A stretch of DNA of 64,000 nt from Paraburkholderia metrosideri (lineage in GTDB: Bacteria; Pseudomonadota; Gammaproteobacteria; Burkholderiales; Burkholderiaceae), in assembly GCF_904848625.1 (NCBI RefSeq), contig NZ_CAJHCP010000017.1, positions 55,035 to 119,034 on the forward strand, given 5' to 3'. A program made the translations under genes and the position numbers. Below the pieces are notes generated by a model that did no database searches, was not told where the DNA came from, and worked only from the letters and a program-made list of their open reading frames with translations. Position 1 is the first letter of the stretch; every line of letters begins with the position of its first letter. Of this stretch, positions 51,235-60,736 are shown piece after piece.

Positions 51235-52125
51235 ATGGCCTTCGAAAATTTCACGCCCTTTCGCGTCGCCGTGGGCGATGTCGATATTTTCGGAGTGAAA
51301 GGGGGAGTCGGGCCGCCGCTGTTGCTGCTGCACGGCCATCCTCAATCGCACCTGATCTGGGAGCGCTGTGCTGCGCAACTGGCCGCGCACTTCACCGTGA
51401 TTGCTACCGATCTGCGCGGTTACGGCGCGTCGGGCAAACCGGCCAGCGACGCCACGCACATGCCGTATTCCAAACGTACGATGGCGGCCGATCAGGTCGC
51501 GGTCATGCGCCATTTCGGCTACGACAGATTCCTCGTGTGCGCGCACGATCGCGGCGCGCGCGTCGCTCACCGGATGGCGCTGGATCATGCCGATGCCGTC
51601 GAGCGCCTGATGCTGCTGGACATCGCGCCGACGCTCGCGATGTACGAGGCCACCGACCGCACGTTCGCCACGCATTATTTCCACTGGTTCTTCCTGATCC
51701 AGCCCGAGCCGTTGCCCGAAACGCTGATCGGCGCGAACCCGGCCGCTTATGTCGATGCAGTGATGGGCGGGCGTCACGCGGGACTGGCTCCGTTCGAACC
51801 GGCTTCGCTCGACGCCTATCGCGCCGCGCTCGCACAACCCGGCGCGGTGCATGCAATGTGCGAAGACTATCGGGCGTCGGCGAGCATCGACCTCGAGCAC
51901 GATCGTGCCGACATCGAACGCGGCAACAAGATTGGTTGCCCGATGCGCGTGCTGTGGGGCGATAAAGGCGTGATCGAAAAGTGCTTCGATGCGCTGGCCG
52001 AATGGCGTCACGTGGCGCGCGATGTCAGTGGCCGTTCACTGTCTTGCGGGCATTACATACCCGAAGAGGCCTCGGATGAACTGGTTGCCGAGATGCTGTC
52101 TTTCTTCGAAGCAGTCGAACAATAA
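51235..52125 (+). CDS. Fluoroacetate/haloacetate dehalogenase-type hydrolase
   Basis: This is a 296-residue alpha/beta hydrolase. Compared from memory with the fluoroacetate dehalogenase RPA1163, the key residues are present at the expected spacing: Asp105 as nucleophile in HDRGAR, Arg106 and Arg109 for carboxylate binding, Asp129, the halide pocket His150-Trp151 and Tyr212, and the catalytic His273 in CGHYIPEE. It should act on haloacetates by hydrolytic dehalogenation in the cytoplasm. ATG 51235 follows AGAGAG; the frame extends to 51202 without a ribosome binding site. Divergent from the nitronate monooxygenase. Confidence 0.85.
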   Translation: MAFENFTPFRVAVGDVDIFGVKGGVGPPLLLLHGHPQSHLIWERCAAQLAAHFTVIATDLRGYGASGKPASDATHMPYSKRTMAADQVAVMRHFGYDRFLVCAHDRGARVAHRMALDHADAVERLMLLDIAPTLAMYEATDRTFATHYFHWFFLIQPEPLPETLIGANPAAYVDAVMGGRHAGLAPFEPASLDAYRAALAQPGAVHAMCEDYRASASIDLEHDRADIERGNKIGCPMRVLWGDKGVIEKCFDALAEWRHVARDVSGRSLSCGHYIPEEASDELVAEMLSFFEAVEQ

Positions 52126-52439
52126 CCCGCCACGATGGTACGGATTCCGGAATAAACAAAAGAGGTCATTGTTCATATCAGCGGAGCAATGATCCTGACT
52201 CTGGCGACAGGAGACCTGCTGACAGAGGTGTCTGCGGACCTAAAAAATAGCGTCAACCTTCTGTAGGGAAATCACCGATGCGGTCCAAAAACCCGCACGC
52301 GTATCATCCGTACAGACGCTGATCACGTCCGACAGAATTTCCGCCGCTCGCCTTGATGGTCGAGCGGCTTTCTTTTTGTGGCGACGGTTTTGTGTCGCGC
52401 GAGGTTAGGGCGGTGATATTCACGTCACGCACCCGTTCA
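52126..52439. other. Convergent intergenic region with a terminator
   Basis: Contains the terminator at 52343-52376 and nothing else that I recognise. Confidence 0.4.
52343..52376 (+). terminator. Terminator after the dehalogenase-type gene
   Basis: GCCGCTCG and CGAGCGGC pair around a 10-base loop and are followed by TTTCTTTTT. It lies about 220 bases after the stop codon. Confidence 0.7.
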
Positions 52440-53360
52440 TCACTGTTGACGTGCGATAACCCGCGCGCCGTCTAGTTGCAGCGGCCCATTGTTTGCCGCG
52501 AGTTCACTGACAAGATCCGCAATCAACCCAGGCCACTCGTCGCGCGGCTTGAGCATCGATGCGGCGGCGCGCATCACGGCGGCATCATCGAGCAGCCCTA
52601 GCAGTTCATCGAAACGCATTGCCCGAACGTCGAGCAGCCTGAATACGATCAGCACCTTCAACGCGTTCTTCGCGTTGCGTGCGGGATCGCCACGCAACCA
52701 CGCGAGCCGCGAAAATGCGCGTTCAAGCGCCTGTTCGATATTCGTGAACGGTGCGCCATGGCCGGGAATCACCACCCGCACGTCCAGTTTCGCAATGGCT
52801 TCGAGCACGGCCTGCTGTTCGGCGAAACCGCTTTCGCCTTCGAGTTCCGGAAAGATCACCCCGAAGCCGCTTTCCCACAGTGCGTCCGCGCTGATCAGGA
52901 TGCGCTCGCTCGCGCAATACAGCATCAGCGAATGAGGATCGTGGCCTGGCGCGCCCAGCACTTGCCAGTCGAGTGCACCTAGCCGCAGTTGCGCGCCCGG
53001 CGCGATGGTCCCGCTGAAGGTGAAGCGTTCGCAGATCTGGCCGGTTGCGCGAAACGTGAGACGCGCCTCGTTCCAGTCGCGCACGTTATCGGCTTCCGAT
53101 TCGGGGATCAGCGTGCGGCACGGCCATGCCGCTTGCAACAACGCATTGCCGCCGCAATGGTCCGAATGCAGGTGCGTATTGACGATCAGATCGAGTGGCC
53201 GCGCGCCCAGCGTTTGCTGCACCAGCGCGAGTGTTTGCGGCGCGTGCGTCGCATAACCGGTGTCGACGAGTGCGGCGCAGTTGTCGTCGGTCAACAGCAC
53301 ATTGTTCGACGACAGCCAGCCTCGTTCAAATACGCGGATCGATTCCGGCAGTGTGATCAT
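52440..53360 (-). CDS. Metallo-beta-lactamase-fold hydrolase
   Basis: This is a 306-residue protein. The zinc site is complete: THLHSDH near residue 62, PGHDPHS in the middle, SADAL and the late PGHG. The C-terminal 90 residues are helical, as in the RNase-Z/LACTB2-like or glyoxalase-II-like hydrolases. Substrate unknown; thioesters or lactones are typical of the family. Its ATG overlaps the MaoC stop by 4 bases, so it is the last gene of the six-gene leftward cluster. Confidence 0.87.
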   Translation of the reverse strand: MITLPESIRVFERGWLSSNNVLLTDDNCAALVDTGYATHAPQTLALVQQTLGARPLDLIVNTHLHSDHCGGNALLQAAWPCRTLIPESEADNVRDWNEARLTFRATGQICERFTFSGTIAPGAQLRLGALDWQVLGAPGHDPHSLMLYCASERILISADALWESGFGVIFPELEGESGFAEQQAVLEAIAKLDVRVVIPGHGAPFTNIEQALERAFSRLAWLRGDPARNAKNALKVLIVFRLLDVRAMRFDELLGLLDDAAVMRAAASMLKPRDEWPGLIADLVSELAANNGPLQLDGARVIARQQ

Positions 53361-53833
53361 GGGGTGGCCAGTTTCGCATCTGCGTGCGCAGGCGCTTCTT
53401 CAGGTTTCGGCATGACCAGAATGGTCGACGTGCCGATCAACATCGTGTCGCCGCGCTGATTCACGACGCTGCCTTCGAGATGCGTGAGGTCGCCATTCAG
53501 GCTTGCCTTCCAGTGTGCGTCGCGCACACGCCAGGTGATGGTCAGCGTGTCGCTTGCGTGGACTGCTTTTTTCAGCTTGATATCGAATTCAAGGCCGAGC
53601 GGTTGCGCGAAAGTCGAAAAGTGCGTGGCGAGCAGTGCCATGAAATGCGCGGTGGGCTGCGTGCCCGACGCGATCAATCCGCCGAACCGGCTTTGCGCGG
53701 CGTACGCGTCATCGTGATGCAGCGGGTTGAGGTCGTTGACGAGCGTAGCGAACGATTTCACCGATTCCGCGGATAGCGCCAACGTCGAACTGAAGGTCTC
53801 GCCAATCGTGACGATGCGTGGCGCGGCGGTCAT
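53357..53833 (-). CDS. MaoC-like hot-dog protein
   Basis: This is a 158-residue protein. The hydratase-type motif NDLNPLHHD is at residues 33-41, and GGLIASG follows. These fit MaoC-like (R)-enoyl-CoA hydratases. Overlaps with both neighbours (ATGA on each side) show tight translational coupling. With HMG-CoA lyase in the same cluster, a role in branched-chain acyl-CoA breakdown is plausible but not shown. Confidence 0.85.
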   Translation of the reverse strand: MTAAPRIVTIGETFSSTLALSAESVKSFATLVNDLNPLHHDDAYAAQSRFGGLIASGTQPTAHFMALLATHFSTFAQPLGLEFDIKLKKAVHASDTLTITWRVRDAHWKASLNGDLTHLEGSVVNQRGDTMLIGTSTILVMPKPEEAPAHADAKLATP

Positions 53834-54072
53834 TGCGAACCCTTCGGTTGTTGCGCATGCAGGGCGAGGAACTGCGCGTGGCGCACTTCGATCGCATTCC
53901 AGACCGCGCGCTTTTCGTCGTCGCCGAATAACGACCAGCCGGCGATTTCCTCAATGGTGCGCAAACATCCTTCGCACCATCCGGTCGATGCATCCATCCT
54001 GCACACGCTAATGCACGGTGACAGAACCGAAGCGTCGTCGTCTTCGGTATCGTTACGCTCGCTCGTCGTCAT
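53830..54072 (-). CDS. DUF1289 protein
   Basis: This is an 80-residue protein. The cysteine pattern CISVC followed by WCEGCLRT is diagnostic of DUF1289, small proteins with a probable metal site. The function is unknown. The gene lies 4 bases after the YbaK gene and overlaps the MaoC start, so it is part of the same transcript. Confidence 0.87.
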   Translation of the reverse strand: MTTSERNDTEDDDASVLSPCISVCRMDASTGWCEGCLRTIEEIAGWSLFGDDEKRAVWNAIEVRHAQFLALHAQQPKGSQ

Positions 54073-54076
54073 CGCA

Positions 54077-54598
54077 TCACGCCGTTTCGCGCAGTGCCAC
54101 GTCGACCACCGGCGCGCCCGTCAGCGCGATCAGTTCCTGCGCCGTCAGATTGAACACGGCGTGCGGATGACCGGCGGCGGCCCACAGGCTGTCGAGCGCG
54201 AGCAGATCGGCGTCGATCAGCGTGACGGGTTCAGTAGCGTGACCGATCGGACACACACCACCAATCGCATAGCCCGTTTTCTCGCGGACGAACTTCGCGT
54301 CCGCGCGCCCAATCTCACCGACTTGCGCGGCCACTTTCTTTTCGTCGACGCGATTCGCGCCGCTTGCAACCACCAGCACCGGTGCATCGTCTTCACGGCG
54401 GCGAAACAGAATCGACTTGGCGATCTGTGCAACCGAGCAGCCAAGTCCGGCGGCGGCTTCGGCGGAAGTCTTGCCGGTTTCCGGCAACATGACGATCCGG
54501 CCGGCGTGACCGCGTTCGCGTAACAGTTGCGCGACACGGCGTGCCGAATCGGGCAGCGCGGTGAGATCGTCGGATTCGAGGGACGCTTGGTCGTTCAT
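54077..54598 (-). CDS. YbaK/EbsC-family aminoacyl-tRNA deacylase
   Basis: This is a 173-residue protein of the YbaK/ProRS-associated domain. Visible are AQIAKSILFRR with the conserved catalytic Lys, and GGVCPIGH further on. Such proteins hydrolyse mischarged aminoacyl-tRNAs in the cytoplasm. ATG 54598 has AGGA upstream; the frame continues 14 codons further. It lies 60 bases after the HMG-CoA lyase gene. Confidence 0.87.
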   Translation of the reverse strand: MNDQASLESDDLTALPDSARRVAQLLRERGHAGRIVMLPETGKTSAEAAAGLGCSVAQIAKSILFRRREDDAPVLVVASGANRVDEKKVAAQVGEIGRADAKFVREKTGYAIGGVCPIGHATEPVTLIDADLLALDSLWAAAGHPHAVFNLTAQELIALTGAPVVDVALRETA

Positions 54599-54658
54599 CG
54601 TTTCAGGTCCTGATTGATAGGTGAGCGGGATGTTGAACAAAAGACATCCGGCGAAAAG

Positions 54659-55585
54659 TCACACGCAATTCGCCGCTTCGCTGCGCGCTTTCGCGAGCAG
54701 GGCCTTACCGGCGCGCGATACATTGGGCCGGCCAATCGAAGTCGAAATGAAATCGCCGATCGCCACGACTTGCGCGAGGTCGATGCCGGTTTCGATCCCG
54801 AGGCCGTTCATCAGATACAGCACGTCTTCGGTCGCGACGTTACCCGTGGCGCCTTTCGCATACGGACAGCCGCCCAGCCCCGCGACCGACGCGTGATAAA
54901 TCTCGATACCTTCCTGCAACGCCGCGTAGATATTCGCGAGTGCCTGGCCGTACGTATCGTGAAAATGGCCCGACAGACGCTCACGCGGAAACACCTGGGT
55001 CACCGCTTCGAACACTTCGCGCGTGCGCTTCGGTGTGCCGACGCCGATCGTATCGGCGATATCGATTTCATCGCAACCGAGCGCGGCGAAGCGCTGAACC
55101 ACATCCACCACCGACGCCACCGGCACGTCGCCTTGATACGGACAACCCAGCGCGCACGACACACTGCCGCGAATCCGGATGCCATGTTCCTTCGCGGCCT
55201 GAGCCACCGGCGCGAAGCGATCGATGCTCTCGGCAATGCTGCAATTGATGTTCTTCTGCGAAAACGCTTCGCTGGCCGCGCCGAAAATCACGATCTCATC
55301 GGCATGGGCGGCGAGGGCGCCCTCGAAGCCGCGCAGGTTCGGCGTCAACACGGAGTAGATCGTGCCCGGACGCCGTTCGATGCCGGCCATCACGTCAGCG
55401 CCGTCGGCCATTTGCGGCACCCATTTCGGCGATACGAACGACGCTGCCTCGACATTGCGCATACCCGCCGCCGACAGGCGGTTGATCAACTCGACCTTGG
55501 TCGCGGTGGGCACGAATTCTTTCTCGTTCTGCAGCCCGTCACGCGGGCCGACTTCGACGATTTTTACTTGCTGGGGAATGGCCAT
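54659..55585 (-). CDS. mvaB: Hydroxymethylglutaryl-CoA lyase
   Basis: This is a 308-residue TIM-barrel lyase that splits HMG-CoA to acetoacetate and acetyl-CoA, the last step of leucine breakdown. Diagnostic segments are EVGPRDGLQNE near the start, HFHDTYGQ in the middle and GLGGCPYAKGATGNVATED with the catalytic Cys. AGGAGA precedes the ATG at 55585. Neighbouring genes of the cluster are a 2-hydroxyacid dehydrogenase upstream and a YbaK deacylase downstream. Confidence 0.95.
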   Translation of the reverse strand: MAIPQQVKIVEVGPRDGLQNEKEFVPTATKVELINRLSAAGMRNVEAASFVSPKWVPQMADGADVMAGIERRPGTIYSVLTPNLRGFEGALAAHADEIVIFGAASEAFSQKNINCSIAESIDRFAPVAQAAKEHGIRIRGSVSCALGCPYQGDVPVASVVDVVQRFAALGCDEIDIADTIGVGTPKRTREVFEAVTQVFPRERLSGHFHDTYGQALANIYAALQEGIEIYHASVAGLGGCPYAKGATGNVATEDVLYLMNGLGIETGIDLAQVVAIGDFISTSIGRPNVSRAGKALLAKARSEAANCV

Positions 55586-55641
55586 GTTCTGTCTCCTGCC
55601 GCGTGTCGCGGCGCTCTTTCAGTTTGAAGCGGTCGTGCCGT

Positions 55642-56583
55642 TCAGTATCCGCGCTCCAGATTCACCACGCCGCTCACGCTTTCGCCACGCACCAATGCGT
55701 TGATTTTTCGCGCGACCTGTTCAACGCTTTCGCTGCGCAATGTCAGGGCGGAGATATGCGGGGTGATCGTGATGCGCGGCTCGTTCCAGAACGGATGATC
55801 GGCGGATAACGGTTCTTCGCGGAACACGTCGAGTGTGGCGGCGGCCAATTGTCCGCTCGCTAACGCATCGAGCAGATCCTGTTCGATCAGATGCCCGCCG
55901 CGTGCGACGTTGATCAGATACGCGCCGCGCGCAAGCTTCGCAAAGACTTCTGCATTCAGCACGCCGCGCGTGCCGGGTGTATGCGGTAGCAGGTTCACCA
56001 ACACCTTTACGCCGTCGAGAAATGCATCGAATTGCGCTTCACCCGCGAACGTCCTGACACCGTCGATCTGCCGGGCGCTGCGGCTATAGCCGCGCACCGG
56101 CATGCCGAATGCCGCAACGGTTTGCGCCACGTGCGCGCCGAGCACGCCGAGTCCGAGGATACCGACCGTAAAACTTTCTCGCGGGTGCGGTTCGAGCGCG
56201 TGCCACTCGCGTTCGTTCTGCAACGTTTGATATTCGTCGAAACGCCGTAGATAGCGCAGCACCGCATGCGCCACATATTCGGCCATTTGCGGTGCCATGC
56301 CGCCGTCTTCGAGGCGAATCAGCTGTGCGTGGCGGGGCAATGTGCCGGGATGTTCGTGTTCCAGCGCGAGGATCGCATCGACGCCTGCGCCGAGATTGAA
56401 AATCGCGCGCAGACCGTCACGGCCGGCAAGCATGTCACGCGGAGGCCGCCATACCACCGCGAAGTCGGCCGGTGCGGTATCGCCGGGCTGCCATTCACGC
56501 AAATCGGCGTCGGGCAGTGCGCGGGCGAAGTCGTGCAACCACGCAGCGGCGTCGGCATGTGGCATATAGAAGAGGATTTTCAT
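55642..56583 (-). CDS. D-2-hydroxyacid dehydrogenase, GhrA-like
   Basis: This is a 313-residue protein. GLGVLG gives the NAD(P) Rossmann motif in the middle, and NVARGGHL and TPHISAL are the catalytic segments of D-isomer 2-hydroxyacid dehydrogenases, with Arg, Glu and His in place. Sequence features (PQMAEYVAHAVL, DALASGQLAAATLDVF) fit the glyoxylate/hydroxypyruvate reductase A group. ATG at 56583; an upstream extension has no ribosome binding site. It is the first gene of the six-gene leftward cluster. Confidence 0.88.
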   Translation of the reverse strand: MKILFYMPHADAAAWLHDFARALPDADLREWQPGDTAPADFAVVWRPPRDMLAGRDGLRAIFNLGAGVDAILALEHEHPGTLPRHAQLIRLEDGGMAPQMAEYVAHAVLRYLRRFDEYQTLQNEREWHALEPHPRESFTVGILGLGVLGAHVAQTVAAFGMPVRGYSRSARQIDGVRTFAGEAQFDAFLDGVKVLVNLLPHTPGTRGVLNAEVFAKLARGAYLINVARGGHLIEQDLLDALASGQLAAATLDVFREEPLSADHPFWNEPRITITPHISALTLRSESVEQVARKINALVRGESVSGVVNLERGY

Positions 56584-56941
56584 ACGGGCCCGCAGACGCC
56601 CGCGTTGCCGGGACGGACCGCGCCCGCGCCACGGCACAACGCCTGCGCTGCTTCCAGCAATGCTTGCGGCATGGGGTCTCCTGCGTTGATAGATAAACCT
56701 CATTCTACTTTTTCAACGTGGATCGCGCGCAATTGCGAACGGCCGTGCGGTAACGCGGCGCATCGTGGCGTAGCGGTTCGTTCTTGCAGGCGCGCCTGCA
56801 CATGGCGCGGGCAGTACTGTCACGTGGCCCGGTTCGCGCGGTGGCTTTCATTTGCCCATAACCAAAGCACAAAAACTTGGTTCGCCGCTAACGCTCGCAG
56901 CGGGACAATCATTTCCCGGATTCCCGCAGCGAGGCACCCAC
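56584..56941. other. Divergent intergenic region
   Basis: It lies between the 2-hydroxyacid dehydrogenase and the small alpha/beta hydrolase gene. A frame starting at TTG 56852 could extend the hydrolase but lacks support. No other structure is seen. Confidence 0.35.
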
Positions 56942-57544
56942 ATGCTTTCATGCACCAAATCGACATGGCCACCGCGACTCGTCACCGTTCCCGGTTTGCA
57001 TGGCAGTGAAGGCGCGCACTGGCAAACGTGGCTGGAGCGTCAGTTCGCGCGCTCGCTGCGCGTCGAGCAGACCGATTGGGATGCCCCCAATGTCGCGCGA
57101 TGGGCGCAGTCGTTGCGCGAACTGCTGGCGCGTGAGCGGGGCCCGTTCGTACTTGCCGCGCATAGCTTCGGATGCCTCGCGACCGCGCATGCGTTGCAGC
57201 AGGCGTCGTATGCGAACGATGTGGTCGGCGTGCTGTTCGTCGCGCCTGCGAGTCCTCAAAAATTCGCGTTTGCCGGGCCGTTCGAAGCGCGGCGCCTCGG
57301 CGTGCCGTCGATTCTGATCGGCAGCGAAACCGATCCGTGGATGCCGCTCGCCGGCTCGCGCGATCTCGCACAACGTTTCGGCAGCGCCTTCGTGAATCTT
57401 GGCGATGCAGGGCATATCAACACGGCGGCCGGCTTTGGTCCGTGGCCGCGTTCAAAGTATCTTATCGATACGCTCGTGCATTGTGCCGCGCCGCTGCGCT
57501 TTCGCGAGGACGAGTTCGAGCCTGCGCAGCACGCGTTCGTTTGA
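56942..57544 (+). CDS. RBBP9/YdeN-family serine hydrolase
   Basis: This is a 200-residue alpha/beta hydrolase. The N-terminal PGLHGSEGAHWQTW and the nucleophile elbow AHSFG match the RBBP9/YdeN family; the Asp of ETDPW and the His of GDAGHIN complete the triad. Physiological substrate unknown. ATG 56942 follows AGCGAGG and begins close to the core fold. No partner gene is evident. Confidence 0.83.
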   Translation: MLSCTKSTWPPRLVTVPGLHGSEGAHWQTWLERQFARSLRVEQTDWDAPNVARWAQSLRELLARERGPFVLAAHSFGCLATAHALQQASYANDVVGVLFVAPASPQKFAFAGPFEARRLGVPSILIGSETDPWMPLAGSRDLAQRFGSAFVNLGDAGHINTAAGFGPWPRSKYLIDTLVHCAAPLRFREDEFEPAQHAFV

Positions 57545-57712
57545 AGGAATTGGCTGGCGTGCCCCGCGCCGGATGCATTGAATGCAGCGGATTCAGCCTG
57601 CAAGCGGTCCCATCGAGGCCCCTGCTGATCTGTTAAGCAATCCGTTAGAATCCCGCTTCACGCTGCATATTCGTGCAGCCACAGGTTTTTATTATCGATA
57701 GGCGGGGACAAG

Positions 57713-58738
57713 ATGGCAGGCAAGACGGGGACTTCGCGCTGGCTCGCAGCCGGCATGACGGCAATCACGCTCGCGTTGGGCGCTGTGTCGACGGCACACG
57801 CCGACACATCGTTGCTCAACGTGTCATACGACGTGACGCGCGAGTTGTATAAGGACATCAACTCCGGCTTTATCACGGCGTATAAGCAGAAGAGCGGTGA
57901 GACCGTGTCGATTCGCCAGTCGCACGGCGCGTCGAGCGCGCAGGCGTTGTCGGTGCTGCAAGGTTTGCAGGCTGACGTCGTGACGATGAACCAGCCTAAC
58001 GACATCGACCTGCTCGCCGAAAAAGGCCAACTGGTGCCGGCCAATTGGCGCGCACGTCTGCCGGACGACAGCGCACCGTACACGACGACCATGGTGTTCC
58101 TCGTGCGCAAAGGCAATCCGAAGCACATCAAGGACTGGGACGATCTCGCGAAACCTGGCGTGCAGGTGGTGATCGCGAATCCGAAGACATCGGGCAACGG
58201 ACGCTATGCGTATCTCGCCGCGTGGGGTTTCCGCAAGCAGCACGGCGGCACCGACGCGCAGGCGCTCGACTTCGAAAAAGCGATCTTCAAGAACGTGCCG
58301 GTGCTCGATACGGGTGGCCGTGGCGCGACGACCACGTTCACCCAACGCGGTATTGGCGACGTGCTAGTGACGTTCGAAAACGAAGTGTCGCTGATCGACA
58401 CGGGTGTGGGCGCGGGTAACTTCGAAGCGGTGTATCCGTCGGTGAGTCTGCTGGCGGCTCCCCCGGTGACTATCGTCGACAAGGTGGTCGACAAGCGCGG
58501 CACGCGCAAGCAAGCGCAGGCTTACCTGGACTATCTGTGGTCGCCAGCTGCGCAGGAAATCATCGCGCAACATCATCTGCGTCCGCGTGATAAGAACGTG
58601 CTGGCCAAGCATGCTGCCGAGTTCAAGCCGATCAAAACCTTCACCGTCGAAGAGATGTTCGGTAGCTGGCAAAAAGCGCAGCAAACCCATTTCGCCGATG
58701 GCGGCACGTTCGATCAGATCATCGTCGACAAGAAGTAA
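57713..58738 (+). CDS. sbp: Sulfate-binding periplasmic protein
   Basis: This is a 341-residue protein. A signal peptide of 30 residues ends in AHA. The mature protein starts with TSLLNVSYDVTRELYKDIN and carries MNQPNDID, SGNGRYAYL and GDVLVTFENE, which are the signatures of the sulfate/thiosulfate-binding family that feeds the CysTWA transporter. The transporter genes are not adjacent in this window, though they may follow elsewhere. A GGGG-rich site precedes the ATG. Upstream, GCTGCA/TGCAGC inverted arms (57663-57680) may be part of regulation. A strong terminator follows. Confidence 0.9.
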   Translation: MAGKTGTSRWLAAGMTAITLALGAVSTAHADTSLLNVSYDVTRELYKDINSGFITAYKQKSGETVSIRQSHGASSAQALSVLQGLQADVVTMNQPNDIDLLAEKGQLVPANWRARLPDDSAPYTTTMVFLVRKGNPKHIKDWDDLAKPGVQVVIANPKTSGNGRYAYLAAWGFRKQHGGTDAQALDFEKAIFKNVPVLDTGGRGATTTFTQRGIGDVLVTFENEVSLIDTGVGAGNFEAVYPSVSLLAAPPVTIVDKVVDKRGTRKQAQAYLDYLWSPAAQEIIAQHHLRPRDKNVLAKHAAEFKPIKTFTVEEMFGSWQKAQQTHFADGGTFDQIIVDKK

Positions 58739-58758
58739 GTCTGGAAATTGGATGTGAG

Positions 58759-58791
58759 AAGGGCCGCGTGTCGTGAGACACGCGGCCCTTT
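58759..58791 (+). terminator. Terminator after sbp
   Basis: AAGGGCCGCGTGTC and its complement form a perfect 14-bp stem around GTGA, followed by TTGTTT. It separates sbp from the convergent biotin operon. Confidence 0.85.
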
Positions 58792-58841
58792 GTTTATTCG
58801 CGCACTCAAGCGGGCGTTTTATCGCACGCCTGATTCAATGC

Positions 58842-59933
58842 TCAGTTCGGCGCGGCGTGCGTATCGCAGCCATGCTCGCAACCGCTCTGATCCAGCGGCA
58901 TCTGCTGCGCAGCTTCAGCGCGAATGCCGAGGCGCTCCAGCAGCTTGCGATCGGCTTCGGCTTGCGGATTGCTGGTGGTCAGCAACTGGTCACCGTAAAA
59001 AATCGAATTCGCGCCAGCGAGGAAACACAGCGCCTGCAACGCTTCATCCATCTGCTCGCGACCTGCCGACAGACGCACCATTGCCTTCGGCATCGTGATA
59101 CGCGCCACTGCGATCGTGCGCACGAATTCGAACGGATCGATGGCTTCAGTGCCCGTCAGCGGCGTGCCTTCGACCTGAACCAGATTGTTGATCGGCACCG
59201 ATTCCGGATACGGCTCCATGTTCGCCAGTTGCGAGATCAACCCAGCGCGCTCGCGACGCGATTCACCCAGACCCACGATCCCGCCACAGCACACGTTGAT
59301 ACCCGCATCGCGCACCCGTTCGAGCGTGTCGAGGCGGTCCTGATACGTGCGCGTCGAAATGATCTGGCCGTAGAACTCCGGCGACGTGTCGAGGTTGTGG
59401 TTGTAGTAGTCGAGGCCCGCATCGCGCAGCGCTTGCGCCTGATGCGTTTCGAGCATGCCGAGCGTCACACAGGTTTCGAGACCCATCGCCTTCACGCCGC
59501 GGATCATGTCCTTGATCGGTTCCAGGTGACGGTCTTTCGGATTGCGCCACGCAGCGCCCATACAGAAGCGCGTCGCGCCATTTTCTTTCGCAACCTTCGC
59601 GGCGGCGAGCACTTCGTCGACCGGCATCAGCTTGTCGGCTTGCAGGCCCGTGTCGTGATGCACCGATTGCGGACAGTACGCGCAATCTTCTTCGCAACCG
59701 CCGGTCTTGATCGACAGCAGCGTCGACAGTTGCACGGTGTTCGCGTCGAAATGCTCGCGATGCGTTTGCTGGGCGCGGAACATCAGGTCGTTGAACGGCA
59801 GTTCGTACAGCGCGATGATGTCGGCGACGCGCCAGCGTGCGACCGGTTTTGCATCGCCTGCCGCCGCGGCGTTGGCGTGGTTGTTTGCTGCGGCTGCGTC
59901 GGCTGCCGTCGGGGTGATGTTCAGATGCGTCAT
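58842..59933 (-). CDS. bioB: Biotin synthase
   Basis: This is a 363-residue radical-SAM enzyme that inserts sulfur into dethiobiotin. The [4Fe-4S] motif is Cys80, Cys84, Cys87 (GGCEEDCAYCPQS), and the [2Fe-2S] ligands and NHNLDTS are present. A variable N-terminal tail of about 30 residues and a Cys/His-containing C terminus (GCEHGCDTH) are extra. GAGGA precedes the ATG at 59933, which lies 35 bases after the bioD stop. It is the last gene of the operon. Confidence 0.96.
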   Translation of the reverse strand: MTHLNITPTAADAAAANNHANAAAAGDAKPVARWRVADIIALYELPFNDLMFRAQQTHREHFDANTVQLSTLLSIKTGGCEEDCAYCPQSVHHDTGLQADKLMPVDEVLAAAKVAKENGATRFCMGAAWRNPKDRHLEPIKDMIRGVKAMGLETCVTLGMLETHQAQALRDAGLDYYNHNLDTSPEFYGQIISTRTYQDRLDTLERVRDAGINVCCGGIVGLGESRRERAGLISQLANMEPYPESVPINNLVQVEGTPLTGTEAIDPFEFVRTIAVARITMPKAMVRLSAGREQMDEALQALCFLAGANSIFYGDQLLTTSNPQAEADRKLLERLGIRAEAAQQMPLDQSGCEHGCDTHAAPN

Positions 59934-59968
59934 AAGGTCAATCCTCTTGGATAGAAGGGATGTTTGGA

Positions 59969-60736
59969 TCAGCGTTGCGCGTGGGGCTGTGTATTGGTCA
60001 GTGATTCAGACCGCAAAGCGCGCAGCGTCTGCAAAAGCCGGTCGATGTCGAGCTGCTCGGCCGCAAGTTCGGGCGACGTCGGGCTCAGATGCGGCACGAT
60101 GCCGAGCAGCGGCGCGTCGTGTTCACGCGCGAGATGCTCGCGAATCGACGCGATGTTTTCATCGGGGAAGGTCATGTCGGGATCCACGCGATTCGCGACC
60201 CAACCGGCGAGCGTGAGTCCGCGCGCGGCGATGGCTTCGGCGGTGAGCAGTGCATGGCTGATGCAGCCGAGGCGCATGCCGACTACCAGTACGACCGGCA
60301 GCTTCAGCGCGACGGCGAGGTCGGCGGTGTCCTGCGTCGCGGTCAGCGGCACGCGGAAACCCCCGACACCTTCCACCACGACGATGTCCGCGCGCTGCAC
60401 CGCTTGTGCATGGCAATCGACGATATGCGAAAGATCGAACGTCACGTTTTCCAACGCGGCCGCGATATGCGGCGCGGCAGGTTCTTTCAGCAGATACGGC
60501 GTGCGCATGGCCGGCGGCAACAACACGTTCGACGCGGCGTCCAGTTGATCCGCGTCCTCGTTATGCAGCACGCCGTTCAGTTCGAATGCACCCGCGGCGA
60601 TCGGCTTCATAGCGGAGGCCTGCAGGCCTTCACGAACGAATCCGCGCAACAGCGCCGACGAAACGAATGTTTTGCCAATTTCCGTGTCGGTGCCGGTGAC
60701 GAATAAAGACAGTGCTTTTTTGCTCATGCTGTTCAT
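59969..60736 (-). CDS. bioD: Dethiobiotin synthetase
   Basis: This is a 255-residue ATP-dependent carboxylase that closes the ureido ring of dethiobiotin. The P-loop GTDTEIGKT lies near residue 13, and VVEGVGGFRVP follows. The ATG at 60736 overlaps the bioF stop (ATGA), which supports this start over the one 9 bases further in. The upstream extension covers bioF and is not used. Confidence 0.94.
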   Translation of the reverse strand: MNSMSKKALSLFVTGTDTEIGKTFVSSALLRGFVREGLQASAMKPIAAGAFELNGVLHNEDADQLDAASNVLLPPAMRTPYLLKEPAAPHIAAALENVTFDLSHIVDCHAQAVQRADIVVVEGVGGFRVPLTATQDTADLAVALKLPVVLVVGMRLGCISHALLTAEAIAARGLTLAGWVANRVDPDMTFPDENIASIREHLAREHDAPLLGIVPHLSPTSPELAAEQLDIDRLLQTLRALRSESLTNTQPHAQR

